From Frisingicoccus caecimuris (lineage in GTDB: Bacteria > Bacillota > Clostridia > Lachnospirales > Lachnospiraceae), in the NCBI RefSeq assembly GCF_004340975.1, contig NZ_SLXA01000010.1:1-64000 (forward strand): 64,000 bases of DNA. The letters run 5' to 3'. The position numbers and the translations under genes are program-made. This document shows, one piece after another, positions 18,622 through 26,969 of this stretch; positions within the stretch are counted from its first letter, which is position 1, and each line of letters opens with the position of its first letter. Under the pieces are notes generated by a model that was given only the letters and a program-made list of their open reading frames with translations, did no database searches and was not told the origin of the DNA.

Positions 18622-20370
18622 TTATAATCCGAAACTATTCACCAATTTGTGGAATTCGTCTGAATTTGTAAAGCCCCAAAAAACCTCCTGTCTACTCTTT
18701 CCTGAATTCAGCCAATTTATCCAGTCATGCAAACCTACATCATCAGCTTCTCTGTCAAAAAGTCCCTTGTATAATATTTTTACAAATTCTTCATCGTCTA
18801 AATTTTTATCGTTCAACTCTTTAGAGAATACAAAACCTTTTGTTATCTCATCCGGTTTTTCACCTCTCGCAATAAAAGCATCAATCCATTGCCGTAATCC
18901 CTGAGTATCTGGTTCACGATTCAAAAAAACACGATAGCACCGATACAAATACTGTGTGATTTCTGGATATAAATCTTCTTTTTCCACCAAAGTTATATTT
19001 CCCCGAATAATATCATACTCACTGCAAATGTCCGTAAATTCTTCTGACTCTGCAAAACCTTTTAACACGTATGTTCTGCTCAAGCCCTTTTCCAAACACG
19101 AAATCCATGCCCCTTTCCCCTCTTTATCAGAATTCCTTCCAAGACATACATTATACAGCAGCTCCACAAATGCATCATTTGTAAGATTTTTTGCTTTAAG
19201 CTCATCGCTGTTTATGAATCCTTGAAGCACATCAGCCCCAGTCTCTACTTGATTCAACAACTGACTTTTCCAGCCTTCTAATCCCGCCTTATCCGGTTTA
19301 CGCCCCAAAACCAGTTCGTAAAGACGTGTGACAAAATTCTCCACCATTTTTTCCGGTGTATTTATTTCTTCTTCCTCCGGTGTAATATCCATTGTAAAAT
19401 TCAAGTCTACAAATCCATCAATTCCATCAACAGTCCCCATAGATGTACATTGCCACATCGTATATGCTTTTTTATAAGTACACTCTGTATTATACTGAGC
19501 TACCCACCGCGTCCACTGTCCAAATCGTCCGTCGGTAAGTCTGTTTCTAAACCAGTCTAAATTTGCATAAATTCCTACTTCATACCCCGCAGACTGTATC
19601 GTTTCACAAAAGACCTCTGCAATATCTGCAATTTCTTTATTCGATAAACTTCCTGTATACCGTTCATCTTCCAAATCCAGATAAATGGGATAAGACAAAT
19701 CATATCCCTCTATTAACCGAAGAACATGTTCTGCCTCGCTGAGAGCTTCATCTGTATTTAAGGCGTATGAATAAATATATACTCCAAAAGGAATTTCCAG
19801 CCGTGTACACTCATCCGCATTATATTTCCACCACTTGTCATCCTGGCTGACTTCATCGTTTCCATAGCCGCATCGAATGATTGCATAACTGATATCCGTA
19901 GCCGCCACCTTTTTCCAATCAATCTTGCCTTGGGCAAAGGAAACATCAATTCCTTTCTCTATAGCCCCTTTAATCGGCTCCCCTAAAGAATTGATCCAAT
20001 TTCCATTTTCAAAACTCCAGGGTGTAAATCCTGATGCAAACATAGCTATTTCATTATGAATCCATTCACCATTTTCATACCGGAAACTGTTTTCTACCAG
20101 TTCTGTTTTCTCTATCTCAAGTTCTGTTTCCGTTTCCAATTCTGACTCCGATTCTATCCCTGCCTGAATTTTTGTCTCTGTTTCTACTATAGTTTTAGTC
20201 TCTGCTGTATGTTCCGTCTCTGATTCGTCTATTGTTTCATCAGTCATTTCAACTGTTATGTCTGTACTTATTTCTTCAGCATATCCATAAGTTGTTCCAG
20301 CTATTCCCATGCCTAGCAGGATTGTTGATAAAACCGCTGCTTTTGCACGGACCCAAAATGATTTCTTCAT
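18622..20370 (-). CDS. Secreted GH25 lysozyme with DUF4214 repeats
   Basis: The 582-residue protein begins with a signal peptide (KKSFWVRAKAAVLSTILLG, cleavage after a YAEE-like site) and a linker of Glu/Thr runs at about 40-85. A GH25 muramidase domain follows (about 135-330): KGIDVSFAQGKIDWKKV, AIIRCGYG, FGVYIYSYA and PIYLDLEDERY, which holds the catalytic acids. The C-terminal 240 residues have four copies of an LY-x5-GR-x-PD ... GF-x-S-x-E unit, the DUF4214 pattern found in secreted proteins that bind or assemble surface material. It should cut peptidoglycan outside the cell. It is the first gene of the polysaccharide transcript and may open the wall for polymer attachment or passage. The enzyme class is sure; that role is inferred. 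Confidence 0.92.
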   Translation of the reverse strand: MKKSFWVRAKAAVLSTILLGMGIAGTTYGYAEEISTDITVEMTDETIDESETEHTAETKTIVETETKIQAGIESESELETETELEIEKTELVENSFRYENGEWIHNEIAMFASGFTPWSFENGNWINSLGEPIKGAIEKGIDVSFAQGKIDWKKVAATDISYAIIRCGYGNDEVSQDDKWWKYNADECTRLEIPFGVYIYSYALNTDEALSEAEHVLRLIEGYDLSYPIYLDLEDERYTGSLSNKEIADIAEVFCETIQSAGYEVGIYANLDWFRNRLTDGRFGQWTRWVAQYNTECTYKKAYTMWQCTSMGTVDGIDGFVDLNFTMDITPEEEEINTPEKMVENFVTRLYELVLGRKPDKAGLEGWKSQLLNQVETGADVLQGFINSDELKAKNLTNDAFVELLYNVCLGRNSDKEGKGAWISCLEKGLSRTYVLKGFAESEEFTDICSEYDIIRGNITLVEKEDLYPEITQYLYRCYRVFLNREPDTQGLRQWIDAFIARGEKPDEITKGFVFSKELNDKNLDDEEFVKILYKGLFDREADDVGLHDWINWLNSGKSRQEVFWGFTNSDEFHKLVNSFGL

Positions 20371-20425
20371 ATTTCGTCCTTTCTTTACTGCTTTATCATT
20401 TCTACATATTTTTCCATATTTTCAT

Positions 20426-20455
20426 ATTATACAACATTTCCCGCGCTTCTGTCTA
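20426..20455 (-). promoter_or_regulatory. Promoter of the lysozyme-polysaccharide operon
   Basis: On the minus strand TAGACA (20455-20450) is followed after 18 bases by a perfect TATAAT (20431-20426), next to the recD2 stop codon. The leader is about 50 bases and ends in AAAGGA before the ATG at 20370. From here to 1281 the genes are overlapping or separated by 30 bases or fewer, and I see no equally good promoter between them. Confidence 0.65.
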
Positions 20456-20459
20456 TCCC

Positions 20460-22667
20460 TTATACCTCATTCAACCACACGGCCAGCCCGCTATACCGCT
20501 TCTGTTCTCTCTGGTTATGTATCATCTGGGCAACAGTCTGTTCGCTGCCCACGATCGCCACGCACTTTTTTGCCCGGGTGACGGCCGTGTAAAGAATGTT
20601 GCGGTTAAAAAGCATCCGTGGTCCGGTAAGTAAGGGCATGACCACTGCCGGGTATTCGCTTCCCTGGGATTTATGTACGGTAATGGCATAGGCAAGTTCT
20701 AATTCGTCCAGTTGGGCAAAGGGATAAACGATTTTCCGGCCTTCGTCAAACTCTACTGTCATCTGTTCGGCAAAAAAATTGATTTCCTGTACCCGCCCCA
20801 TGTCTCCGTTAAAAACGCCCACACCCTTTTCCACCGGAATACCATAGCGGTCCGTGATCTCCCATTCGAGTTGATAATTGTTTTTAATCTGCATGACCTT
20901 ATCGCCCTCCCGGAAAAGGCGGTCTCCCTGTTCTTTTTCCCGTTTCGTTTCATCTTTTGGATTCAAGTATTCCTGAAGCAGTTTATTCAGCCGCTCCACA
21001 CCAAGCTCGCCTTTCCGCATCGGGGTGAGAACCTGAATATCATTGACCGACGCTCCCACATTGTTCGGAAGCTTATCCCGGACAAGGGCGATAATGACGC
21101 CCTGGATATCCGCGGCCTGATAGCGTTTCAGGCAAAAGAAATCCGGCGTCTTTACCTCCAGATCTATATCTTCCCCATCATTGATTTTATGAGCGTTTTT
21201 GATAATAGCGCTCTCCATCGCCTGACGGAAAATCTTTGTCAGCATGACCACATTGAAGCAATGGGACTGGATAATATCTTTCAATACGTTTCCTGGTCCG
21301 ACAGATGGGAGCTGATTCACATCCCCCACCATGATCAGGCGTGTCCCCGGCATAACAGCCTTTAAAAGGGCATTCATCAGATGGATATCCACCATGGACA
21401 TTTCATCAATGATGATCACATCACTTTCCAGAGGATTCTGTTCGTTCCGCTCAAAATGGCTGCCCGCTTGCTCTTCCGGGCCTCCGGACAGCTCCAGCAT
21501 CCGATGAATGGTCTGGGCCTCGTAACCGGTGGCCTCTGTCATCCGTTTGGCCGCCCGGCCTGTCGGCGCCGCCAGCCGTATTTCCAGTCCTTCATTTTCA
21601 AAAAATCGAATCATAGCGTTAATCGTCGTTGTCTTTCCCGTACCCGGGCCGCCGGTGATGACCAGCACGCCGTTTCTGGCCGCTTCCACGACGGCCGTCT
21701 TCTGCATTTCGTCAAGGCTGATTTTTTCTTCCGCCTCAATACGGCGAATCTGCTGTTCTGCTTCTCGAAGACTTACTTCATACTTAACATTTAAGTTTTT
21801 CAGCATACGGGCCGTACTGAGTTCCAGATAATAATAGGTTGAAGCGTACACCACCGACTGTTCTTCTATCTTTTTTATAATAATCTTTTTATCAATGGAA
21901 AGGTTCATGAGCTGCCGTTCCACCGCTTCTTCCGATATTTCGAGAATTTCCGCCGACTGCCGCTTTAATTCCTCCACCGGAAGATAGACATGGCCGTTCA
22001 TACTTGCCTGCAGAAGCACATAAATCACGCCGCTTCGAATGCGATAGTCAGAATCCATACCGATTCCGGCCCGCCGCGCAATATCATCCGCCAGCCGGAA
22101 ACCGATTCCCGATACATCCTCCGCCAGTTGGTAAGGATTCTCCCGGATAATATCATAAAGCCGACTGCCATATTCATTATAGATTTTCACCGCATAGGCC
22201 GTGCTGATACCATATTTTGATAAAAACATCATGGCCTGACGCATATCCTGTTTATCATGGAACTGCTGATAGATTTCCTGGGCCTTCCGCTCGCTGATGC
22301 CTTTCACTTCCGCCAGCCGCTCCGGTTCGTTTTCAATAATCCGAAAACTGTCCTCTTTAAATTTTTTTACAATTCGTCCGGCCAGAGACGGCCCTACGCC
22401 TTTGATTGCCCCGGAGCCAAGATAGCGCTCAATAGAAAATAAATCTTCCGGAGCTTCAATGGAAAAAGAGGCAATGCGGAACTGACGTCCGTAAGTCGCA
22501 TGTTCCACATAATCCCCTTCAGCCTTAATATATTCGCCTTCATTGACCATCGCCATCGTCCCGGTACACATGACTTCGTCGCCCTGACACATCAGGGCCA
22601 GCACCGTATAGCCATTATTCTCATTATGATAAACGATATGTTCAACCAGACCGTGAAGTGTCTCCAT
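20460..22667 (-). CDS. recD2: ATP-dependent RecD-like 5'-3' DNA helicase RecD2
   Basis: This superfamily 1B helicase of about 735 residues works without RecBC. The N-terminal part has an OB-like region and tandem helix-hairpin-helix elements (GAIKGVGPSLAGRIV, VKGISERKAQEIY), the mark of RecD2. The helicase core has motif I GGPGTGKTTTINAMI, motif II VIIIDEMSMVD, motif III GDVNQLPSVGPG and motif VI ITVHKSQGSEYPAVV. The longest frame starts GTG at 22673, but GGAGGGTGGGT favours ATG 22667. It takes part in replication-fork maintenance and repair in Firmicutes. It lies between the polysaccharide operon and the mreB-like gene with terminators or promoters on either side, so it is probably transcribed alone. 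Confidence 0.94.
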   Translation of the reverse strand: METLHGLVEHIVYHNENNGYTVLALMCQGDEVMCTGTMAMVNEGEYIKAEGDYVEHATYGRQFRIASFSIEAPEDLFSIERYLGSGAIKGVGPSLAGRIVKKFKEDSFRIIENEPERLAEVKGISERKAQEIYQQFHDKQDMRQAMMFLSKYGISTAYAVKIYNEYGSRLYDIIRENPYQLAEDVSGIGFRLADDIARRAGIGMDSDYRIRSGVIYVLLQASMNGHVYLPVEELKRQSAEILEISEEAVERQLMNLSIDKKIIIKKIEEQSVVYASTYYYLELSTARMLKNLNVKYEVSLREAEQQIRRIEAEEKISLDEMQKTAVVEAARNGVLVITGGPGTGKTTTINAMIRFFENEGLEIRLAAPTGRAAKRMTEATGYEAQTIHRMLELSGGPEEQAGSHFERNEQNPLESDVIIIDEMSMVDIHLMNALLKAVMPGTRLIMVGDVNQLPSVGPGNVLKDIIQSHCFNVVMLTKIFRQAMESAIIKNAHKINDGEDIDLEVKTPDFFCLKRYQAADIQGVIIALVRDKLPNNVGASVNDIQVLTPMRKGELGVERLNKLLQEYLNPKDETKREKEQGDRLFREGDKVMQIKNNYQLEWEITDRYGIPVEKGVGVFNGDMGRVQEINFFAEQMTVEFDEGRKIVYPFAQLDELELAYAITVHKSQGSEYPAVVMPLLTGPRMLFNRNILYTAVTRAKKCVAIVGSEQTVAQMIHNQREQKRYSGLAVWLNEV

Positions 22668-22709
22668 ACCCACCCTCCCAAAACAGATGTTGTGTTTTTA
22701 CCATGTAAA

Positions 22710-22740
22710 AAGGCTGAAAACATTTTGCATTTTCAGCCTT
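22710..22740 (-). terminator. Intrinsic terminator of the mreB-like gene
   Basis: On the minus strand a 12-bp stem AAGGCTGAAAAT pairs with its complement across a short loop and is followed by TTTAC. It lies six bases after the mreB stop and before the recD2 ribosome site. Confidence 0.75.
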
Positions 22741-22746
22741 CTCGAT

Positions 22747-23742
22747 TTAGCGTGCATTTTTTTTAGCTTCTATAAACTCCGTATATCTACCGGTACCAAT
22801 GGCCACAACAGAAATCGGATCATCCGCCAGAGTCGTACGAATACCCGTTATCTGCTCGATTAGCCGATCCATACCGTACAGCAGGCTTCCTCCGCCTGTA
22901 AGCAAGATGCCACGAGTAGCAATATCTGCCGATAATTCCGGCGGTGTTTCTTCTAAGACCTTGTGAATCCCGGTAATGATCTGAGTCAGACAGCTCTCCA
23001 ACGCTTCCTGGGTTTCCACCGAACTCATCACAATCGTCTTTGGCAGTCCGGTCAGAACATTCCGTCCGCAGACTTCCATCGTCTCTTCCTCATCTCTCGG
23101 ATACGCCGTACCAATCTGCTTTTTTATATCTTCAGCAGTCCGCTCTCCCACAAGGATTTCATATTTTTTGCGCAGATAACGGACAATGGCATCGTCAAAA
23201 TCATTGCCTGCCACCTTCAGTGACTGGCTGACCACCGTATCCCCATAGGAAATGACGGCTACATCCGTGGTTCCGCCGCCGATATCTACAACAATATTTC
23301 CAAAGGGTTTTGAAATATCAATTCCGGCGCCCAAAGCTGCCGCGATCGGTTCCTGGACGATAATGACGTCTCTGGCTCCGGCTTCCATCGTGGCATCGAT
23401 GACCGCCCGTTTCTCGACCTCCGTCACACCGCTTGGCACGCACACCGTAATTCTCGGGCGCCAAAAGGTTTTTCGTCCAACCGCTTTATGGATAAAGTAT
23501 TTCAGCATTTTTTCCGTAATCGTATAATCCGAAATCACCCCCTGCCGCAGCGGGCGGACGGCGGCAATATTCCCCGGTGTACGTCCGATCATCTCCCGGG
23601 CCTCTTCGCCAATGCTTTTGATTTCATTTGTATCCCGGTCATAAGCGACCACTGAAGGCTCATGCAGTACAATGCCTGTCCCTCTTATATACACAAGAAC
23701 ACTATCTGTTCCCAAATCGATTCCAATATCAGATGCTGACAT
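22747..23742 (-). CDS. MreB/Mbl-family actin-like protein
   Basis: This protein of about 331 residues belongs to the MreB family of actin-like filament proteins, which guide cell-wall synthesis along the cell cylinder. It has the phosphate-binding loops DIGIDLGTDSVLVY and VDIGGGTTDVAVIS, the GVTEVEKRAV segment and LTGGGSLLYGMDRLI. ATG at 23742 has AAAGGGG at seven bases; the longer frame from 23772 adds ten unlikely residues. The gene stands alone and lacks mreC and mreD, which usually accompany the main mreB, so it may be an Mbl or MreBH paralogue. It is transcribed away from the plus-strand membrane protein at 23904. Confidence 0.9.
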   Translation of the reverse strand: MSASDIGIDLGTDSVLVYIRGTGIVLHEPSVVAYDRDTNEIKSIGEEAREMIGRTPGNIAAVRPLRQGVISDYTITEKMLKYFIHKAVGRKTFWRPRITVCVPSGVTEVEKRAVIDATMEAGARDVIIVQEPIAAALGAGIDISKPFGNIVVDIGGGTTDVAVISYGDTVVSQSLKVAGNDFDDAIVRYLRKKYEILVGERTAEDIKKQIGTAYPRDEEETMEVCGRNVLTGLPKTIVMSSVETQEALESCLTQIITGIHKVLEETPPELSADIATRGILLTGGGSLLYGMDRLIEQITGIRTTLADDPISVVAIGTGRYTEFIEAKKNAR

Positions 23743-23782
23743 ATGTGTCCCCTTTCGTCCATTTTTCTTCATTCATTCTTTT

Positions 23783-23810
23783 ATTATAACTGATTTCGCA
23801 AAAATTACCA
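23783..23810 (-). promoter_or_regulatory. Weak candidate promoter of the mreB-like gene
   Basis: A perfect TATAAT is present on the minus strand (23788-23783). The best -35 at 16 bases is TGGTAA (23810-23805), which is poor. The -10 is the only support, together with its place 41 bases before the start codon. Confidence 0.4.
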
Positions 23811-23838
23811 CTAGAAAAATAAAATACAAAATTAATAG

Positions 23839-23867
23839 TTTAAAAACAGACAAAATAATGTTAAACT
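23839..23867 (+). promoter_or_regulatory. Candidate promoter for the DUF6020-like gene and its GT2
   Basis: TTTAAA (23839-23844) and TAAACT (23862-23867) are separated by 17 bases, 36 bases before the ATG at 23904. The match is moderate in an AT-rich region that also holds the divergent mreB control region. Confidence 0.45.
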
Positions 23868-23903
23868 AAAGGCATACAAAAAAATAAGAAAGGCTTAATT
23901 TCG

Positions 23904-25694
23904 ATGAAAACGCACATTTTTTTTCTTATTATCTCATTGCTTTGCGGCAGCTATTTTGTTGAATACATGCGCATACCTCATAACGGTTTTATCTGGTTCG
24001 CCGTATGTATCGTCATTTATCTCTTGTTTATCAGACAAAAGAAATCTCAAACTCTATTGGAAAAGTACGGATTTTTTGCTTTTTCCTTCATATTCAGCGT
24101 ATTCCTTGTTTTAGGATATCATATTAAAACGAATTTTGAATTATATGAAGGTCTCATGGATTCGAATTACCGGACACCCTATTCTATTAACGATCTTTTT
24201 GCACTGTTTTTTTTAACAATTTTATGGGTTTTAATATTTAAATCTGTATTTTACTATATTAAAAAAATTTCAGCAAATATTTCGTTAACAAAAAATACCG
24301 GTATATCCAATTACAAACACTGGTTAATCGGCGCTCTTTGCCTGTCTGCCGCATGGATTCCCTATTTCCTTATTTATTATCCCGGATTCATATTCGGAGA
24401 TTCTCTGGCGTCCATTTTTCAGGCATTGGAATTCTGGGGATTATCCAATCATCATCCCATTTTATATACCTTTTTCATCAAAGGCTGTCTAACAATCGGT
24501 ATGGGCCTCAAGGACATTAATTTAGGATGCGCCATATATACAATTTTGCAGATGCTGTATATTTCTTTTATTCTAAGTTACCTTGTCTGCTGGATACGAA
24601 ACAAGGGCATCTCCCCCAGAATATGCGTCGGTTTAATGGTATTTTTCGCATTTGTACCTTTTATTCCATTAAACAGTATCGCCATGTGGAAAGACCCGAT
24701 ATTTTCTGCTTCGCTGACCCTGTGGACACTACTGCTTTTCGATTTTGTTTTATCAAATGGATCTATTATTAAAGAAAAGCCTCGATTTATTCCAATATAC
24801 ATCATCACATTGCTGATACTTTGCTTTTCAAGAAATAATGGTTTTTATATTGTACTTTTCAGTATTGTTGCCTTTATTTTTATCATAGCCATAAACCGCA
24901 GAAAAAAAATATTATATCATACAAAAAAGTTATTACTGAGTACGATTTCCGTTGCTGTTTTTGTCGGTTTTATCACCGGTCCCGTATATACCCATTTTGA
25001 TCTCCAGGGTGAACCTGTAGAGAGTCTTGGTATTTTTTTAAACCAGATGGCGCGCGTCGCCGCCCTGGACGGAAATATGAGCGCCTCTGACGCGGCGTAC
25101 ATGGACGCTTTACTTCCGCTGGAAGAGTATCCTTCAACTTACCGGCCATGTGTTGTCGATCTTTTAAAATGGGACGAGAATTTTGATCAGGATTATTTAA
25201 ATAATCACCTCAGTGATTTTATTAAAACTTATTTTTCCCTGTTTATCAAAAACCCGGTCTGCTACATTGACGCGTGGGAATTAAATACTTTCGGATATTG
25301 GGCGGTAAATATCTGGGAATTGAATTTTGATACCGGCAACATCCGCAAAGGGAACCTGAATGAACTTGATAAGTATAAAGAATGGGGGATTACCCAAACC
25401 AATTTACTGGACAATGGGTATATCGATCTTACTCAGATATTTAGTATTGACAGTTCCATTTTAAGTTTGGCAATCATTAACTGGTTTATATTTTTTATCA
25501 TTCTTTTAATGATAATAATGAAAAAAACAAAATGGGGAATTGCCATTGCCCCCTCTTTCGGGCTCATTATCACACTGTTTATTGCCACCCCTTACGCTTA
25601 TTGGCAACGATATGGTCTGGCCGAATACTATCTTCTTCCATTCTATATCCTTCTGACACTGTTTGTTCTTAAATATAATTATCCAGAATCATAG
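23904..25694 (+). CDS. Polytopic membrane protein, DUF6020-like, GT-C candidate
   Basis: The 596-residue protein has about twelve hydrophobic helices, with a soluble loop around residues 380-480. After the helix near residue 155 comes YYPGFIFGDSLASIFQAL followed by SNHHPILYTFFIKGC. The P-G...D-S...Q...NHHP pattern is what I recognise from DUF6020 membrane proteins, which resemble oligosaccharyl- or glycosyltransferases of the GT-C type; this is from memory. The next gene, 12 bases away, encodes a GtrB-like GT2 with membrane helices, the usual source of a polyprenyl-phosphate sugar. The pair could add sugars to a wall polymer or lipid outside the cell. The ribosome site is only AAAGG at a long distance. 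The function is inferred. Confidence 0.6.
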   Translation: MKTHIFFLIISLLCGSYFVEYMRIPHNGFIWFAVCIVIYLLFIRQKKSQTLLEKYGFFAFSFIFSVFLVLGYHIKTNFELYEGLMDSNYRTPYSINDLFALFFLTILWVLIFKSVFYYIKKISANISLTKNTGISNYKHWLIGALCLSAAWIPYFLIYYPGFIFGDSLASIFQALEFWGLSNHHPILYTFFIKGCLTIGMGLKDINLGCAIYTILQMLYISFILSYLVCWIRNKGISPRICVGLMVFFAFVPFIPLNSIAMWKDPIFSASLTLWTLLLFDFVLSNGSIIKEKPRFIPIYIITLLILCFSRNNGFYIVLFSIVAFIFIIAINRRKKILYHTKKLLLSTISVAVFVGFITGPVYTHFDLQGEPVESLGIFLNQMARVAALDGNMSASDAAYMDALLPLEEYPSTYRPCVVDLLKWDENFDQDYLNNHLSDFIKTYFSLFIKNPVCYIDAWELNTFGYWAVNIWELNFDTGNIRKGNLNELDKYKEWGITQTNLLDNGYIDLTQIFSIDSSILSLAIINWFIFFIILLMIIMKKTKWGIAIAPSFGLIITLFIATPYAYWQRYGLAEYYLLPFYILLTLFVLKYNYPES

Positions 25695-25706
25695 GAGGTC
25701 TTAATT

Positions 25707-26651
25707 ATGGATAAGATTGCTGTTTTGATTCCATGCTACAATGAAAGCAAAACTGTCAAAAAAGTCATCAACGACTATCAAGCCATATTACCGGAAGCAA
25801 CGATTTATGTCTATGATAATAATTCTACGGATGATACGGCTGCTATCGCCGAAGCAGAAGGCGCCATTGTGCGCCATGAATATCATCAGGGTAAGGGAAA
25901 TGTTATCCGCAGAATGTTTCGCGAGATTGACGCTGAAGCCTATATCATGGTGGATGGTGACGATACCTATCCGGCAGAATTCGCCCGGGAAATGGTGGAT
26001 AAAGTTTTAGAGTGCCATGTGGACATGGTCGTTGGAGACCGCCTGTCATCCACATATTTTACCGAAAACAAACGTCCTTTCCACAATTTTGGAAATTCTC
26101 TGGTACGTCAGAGCATCAACACTCTGTTTAAAAGCGATATTAAAGACATTATGACTGGATACAGAGCATTTTCCTATCAATTTGTTAAATCCTTTCCCGT
26201 ATTGTCCAAGGGATTTGAAATCGAGACAGAAATGAGCATTCATGCTGTCCATAAAAATTTACTTGTTGAAAATGTAATTGTAACTTACCGCGATCGTCCG
26301 GAAGGCAGTGAATCTAAATTAAATACTTACAGCGATGGATTCAAAGTTATCAAGACCATCATTAAGCTTTACAAAAACTACAAACCTTTTGGTTTTTTCA
26401 GCATCCTCGCTGCTATCTTAATGCTTTTGAGCCTTGGTTTTTTCATCCCTGTATTCGGAGAATATCTGGCAACGGGCCTTGTACTGAAATTTCCAACATT
26501 GATCGTCTGCGGTTTTGTTGCGCTGGCTGCTTTGATTTCATTCTTTTCAGGAGTCATTCTATCAACAATCAATCAGAAGAATCGCCAGGACTTCGAAATG
26601 GAGCTTCATGCTATCCAAAGAGAATATAATCGAATTCATACAGAAGAATAA
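25707..26651 (+). CDS. GT2 glycosyltransferase, GtrB/DPM1-like, with two membrane helices
   Basis: This 314-residue enzyme starts AVLIPCYNESKTVKKVINDY and has YVYDNNSTDDT, HQGKGNVIRRMF and the metal-binding MVDGDDTYPAE. Two or three hydrophobic helices lie in residues 225-295. This is the layout of enzymes that load undecaprenyl phosphate with glucose or another hexose. AGGAGG lies nine bases before the ATG. It follows the DUF6020-like gene in an apparent two-gene operon closed by a terminator at 26655. It resembles the GT2 at 138-1127 in plan, but the locus is separate. The sugar is unknown. Confidence 0.88.
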   Translation: MDKIAVLIPCYNESKTVKKVINDYQAILPEATIYVYDNNSTDDTAAIAEAEGAIVRHEYHQGKGNVIRRMFREIDAEAYIMVDGDDTYPAEFAREMVDKVLECHVDMVVGDRLSSTYFTENKRPFHNFGNSLVRQSINTLFKSDIKDIMTGYRAFSYQFVKSFPVLSKGFEIETEMSIHAVHKNLLVENVIVTYRDRPEGSESKLNTYSDGFKVIKTIIKLYKNYKPFGFFSILAAILMLLSLGFFIPVFGEYLATGLVLKFPTLIVCGFVALAALISFFSGVILSTINQKNRQDFEMELHAIQREYNRIHTEE

Positions 26652-26654
26652 GAA

Positions 26655-26700
26655 AAAAAGCTCTTTATCAAATCCCATACGTTTGGCAAAGAGCTTTTTC
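26655..26700. terminator. Bidirectional terminator between GT2 and copZ
   Basis: The arms AAAAAGCTCTTT and AAAGAGCTTTTT pair across a central loop. The A-run on the left and T-run on the right let it end both the plus-strand GT2 operon and the minus-strand copper operon. Confidence 0.8.
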
Positions 26701-26720
26701 AATTCATTTCAACTCTGAAA

Positions 26721-26918
26721 TTATTCAATTCCAACCACATCAAAACCAGCTTCATCAATAGCTGCTTTAAGCGCTGCTTCATCGTAAGCACCATTAAAAG
26801 TTGCACATTTATCTTCCAGGCTGACGTTAATGTCTTTTACGCCCAGTCCTTCAAGTGCTTCTGTCACATGCATAACACATTTCTGGCATCCCATACCGTC
26901 AATCATTACTTTTGTCAT
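26721..26918 (-). CDS. copZ: Copper chaperone, CopZ-like HMA protein
   Basis: This 65-residue protein is a single heavy-metal-associated domain. The copper-binding loop is GMGCQKC, with Cys11 and Cys14, and the rest follows the beta-alpha-beta-beta-alpha-beta pattern, ending GFDVVGIE. It should carry Cu(I) in the cytoplasm and hand it to CopA or the CsoR repressor. It is the last gene of csoR-copA-copZ, 51 bases after copA, with AAGGAG as its ribosome site. A role as a mercury-binding MerP-like protein is possible from the fold alone, but the neighbours point to copper. Confidence 0.9.
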   Translation of the reverse strand: MTKVMIDGMGCQKCVMHVTEALEGLGVKDINVSLEDKCATFNGAYDEAALKAAIDEAGFDVVGIE

Positions 26919-26969
26919 TTTAAAATCGCTCCTTCTACTATTTGTTTTATAATAATACTATTTTCATGC

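Noticed and set aside
20712-21365. Long plus-strand open frame opposite recD2
   Set aside because: The reverse strand carries intact helicase motifs throughout; the antisense translation has no family features.
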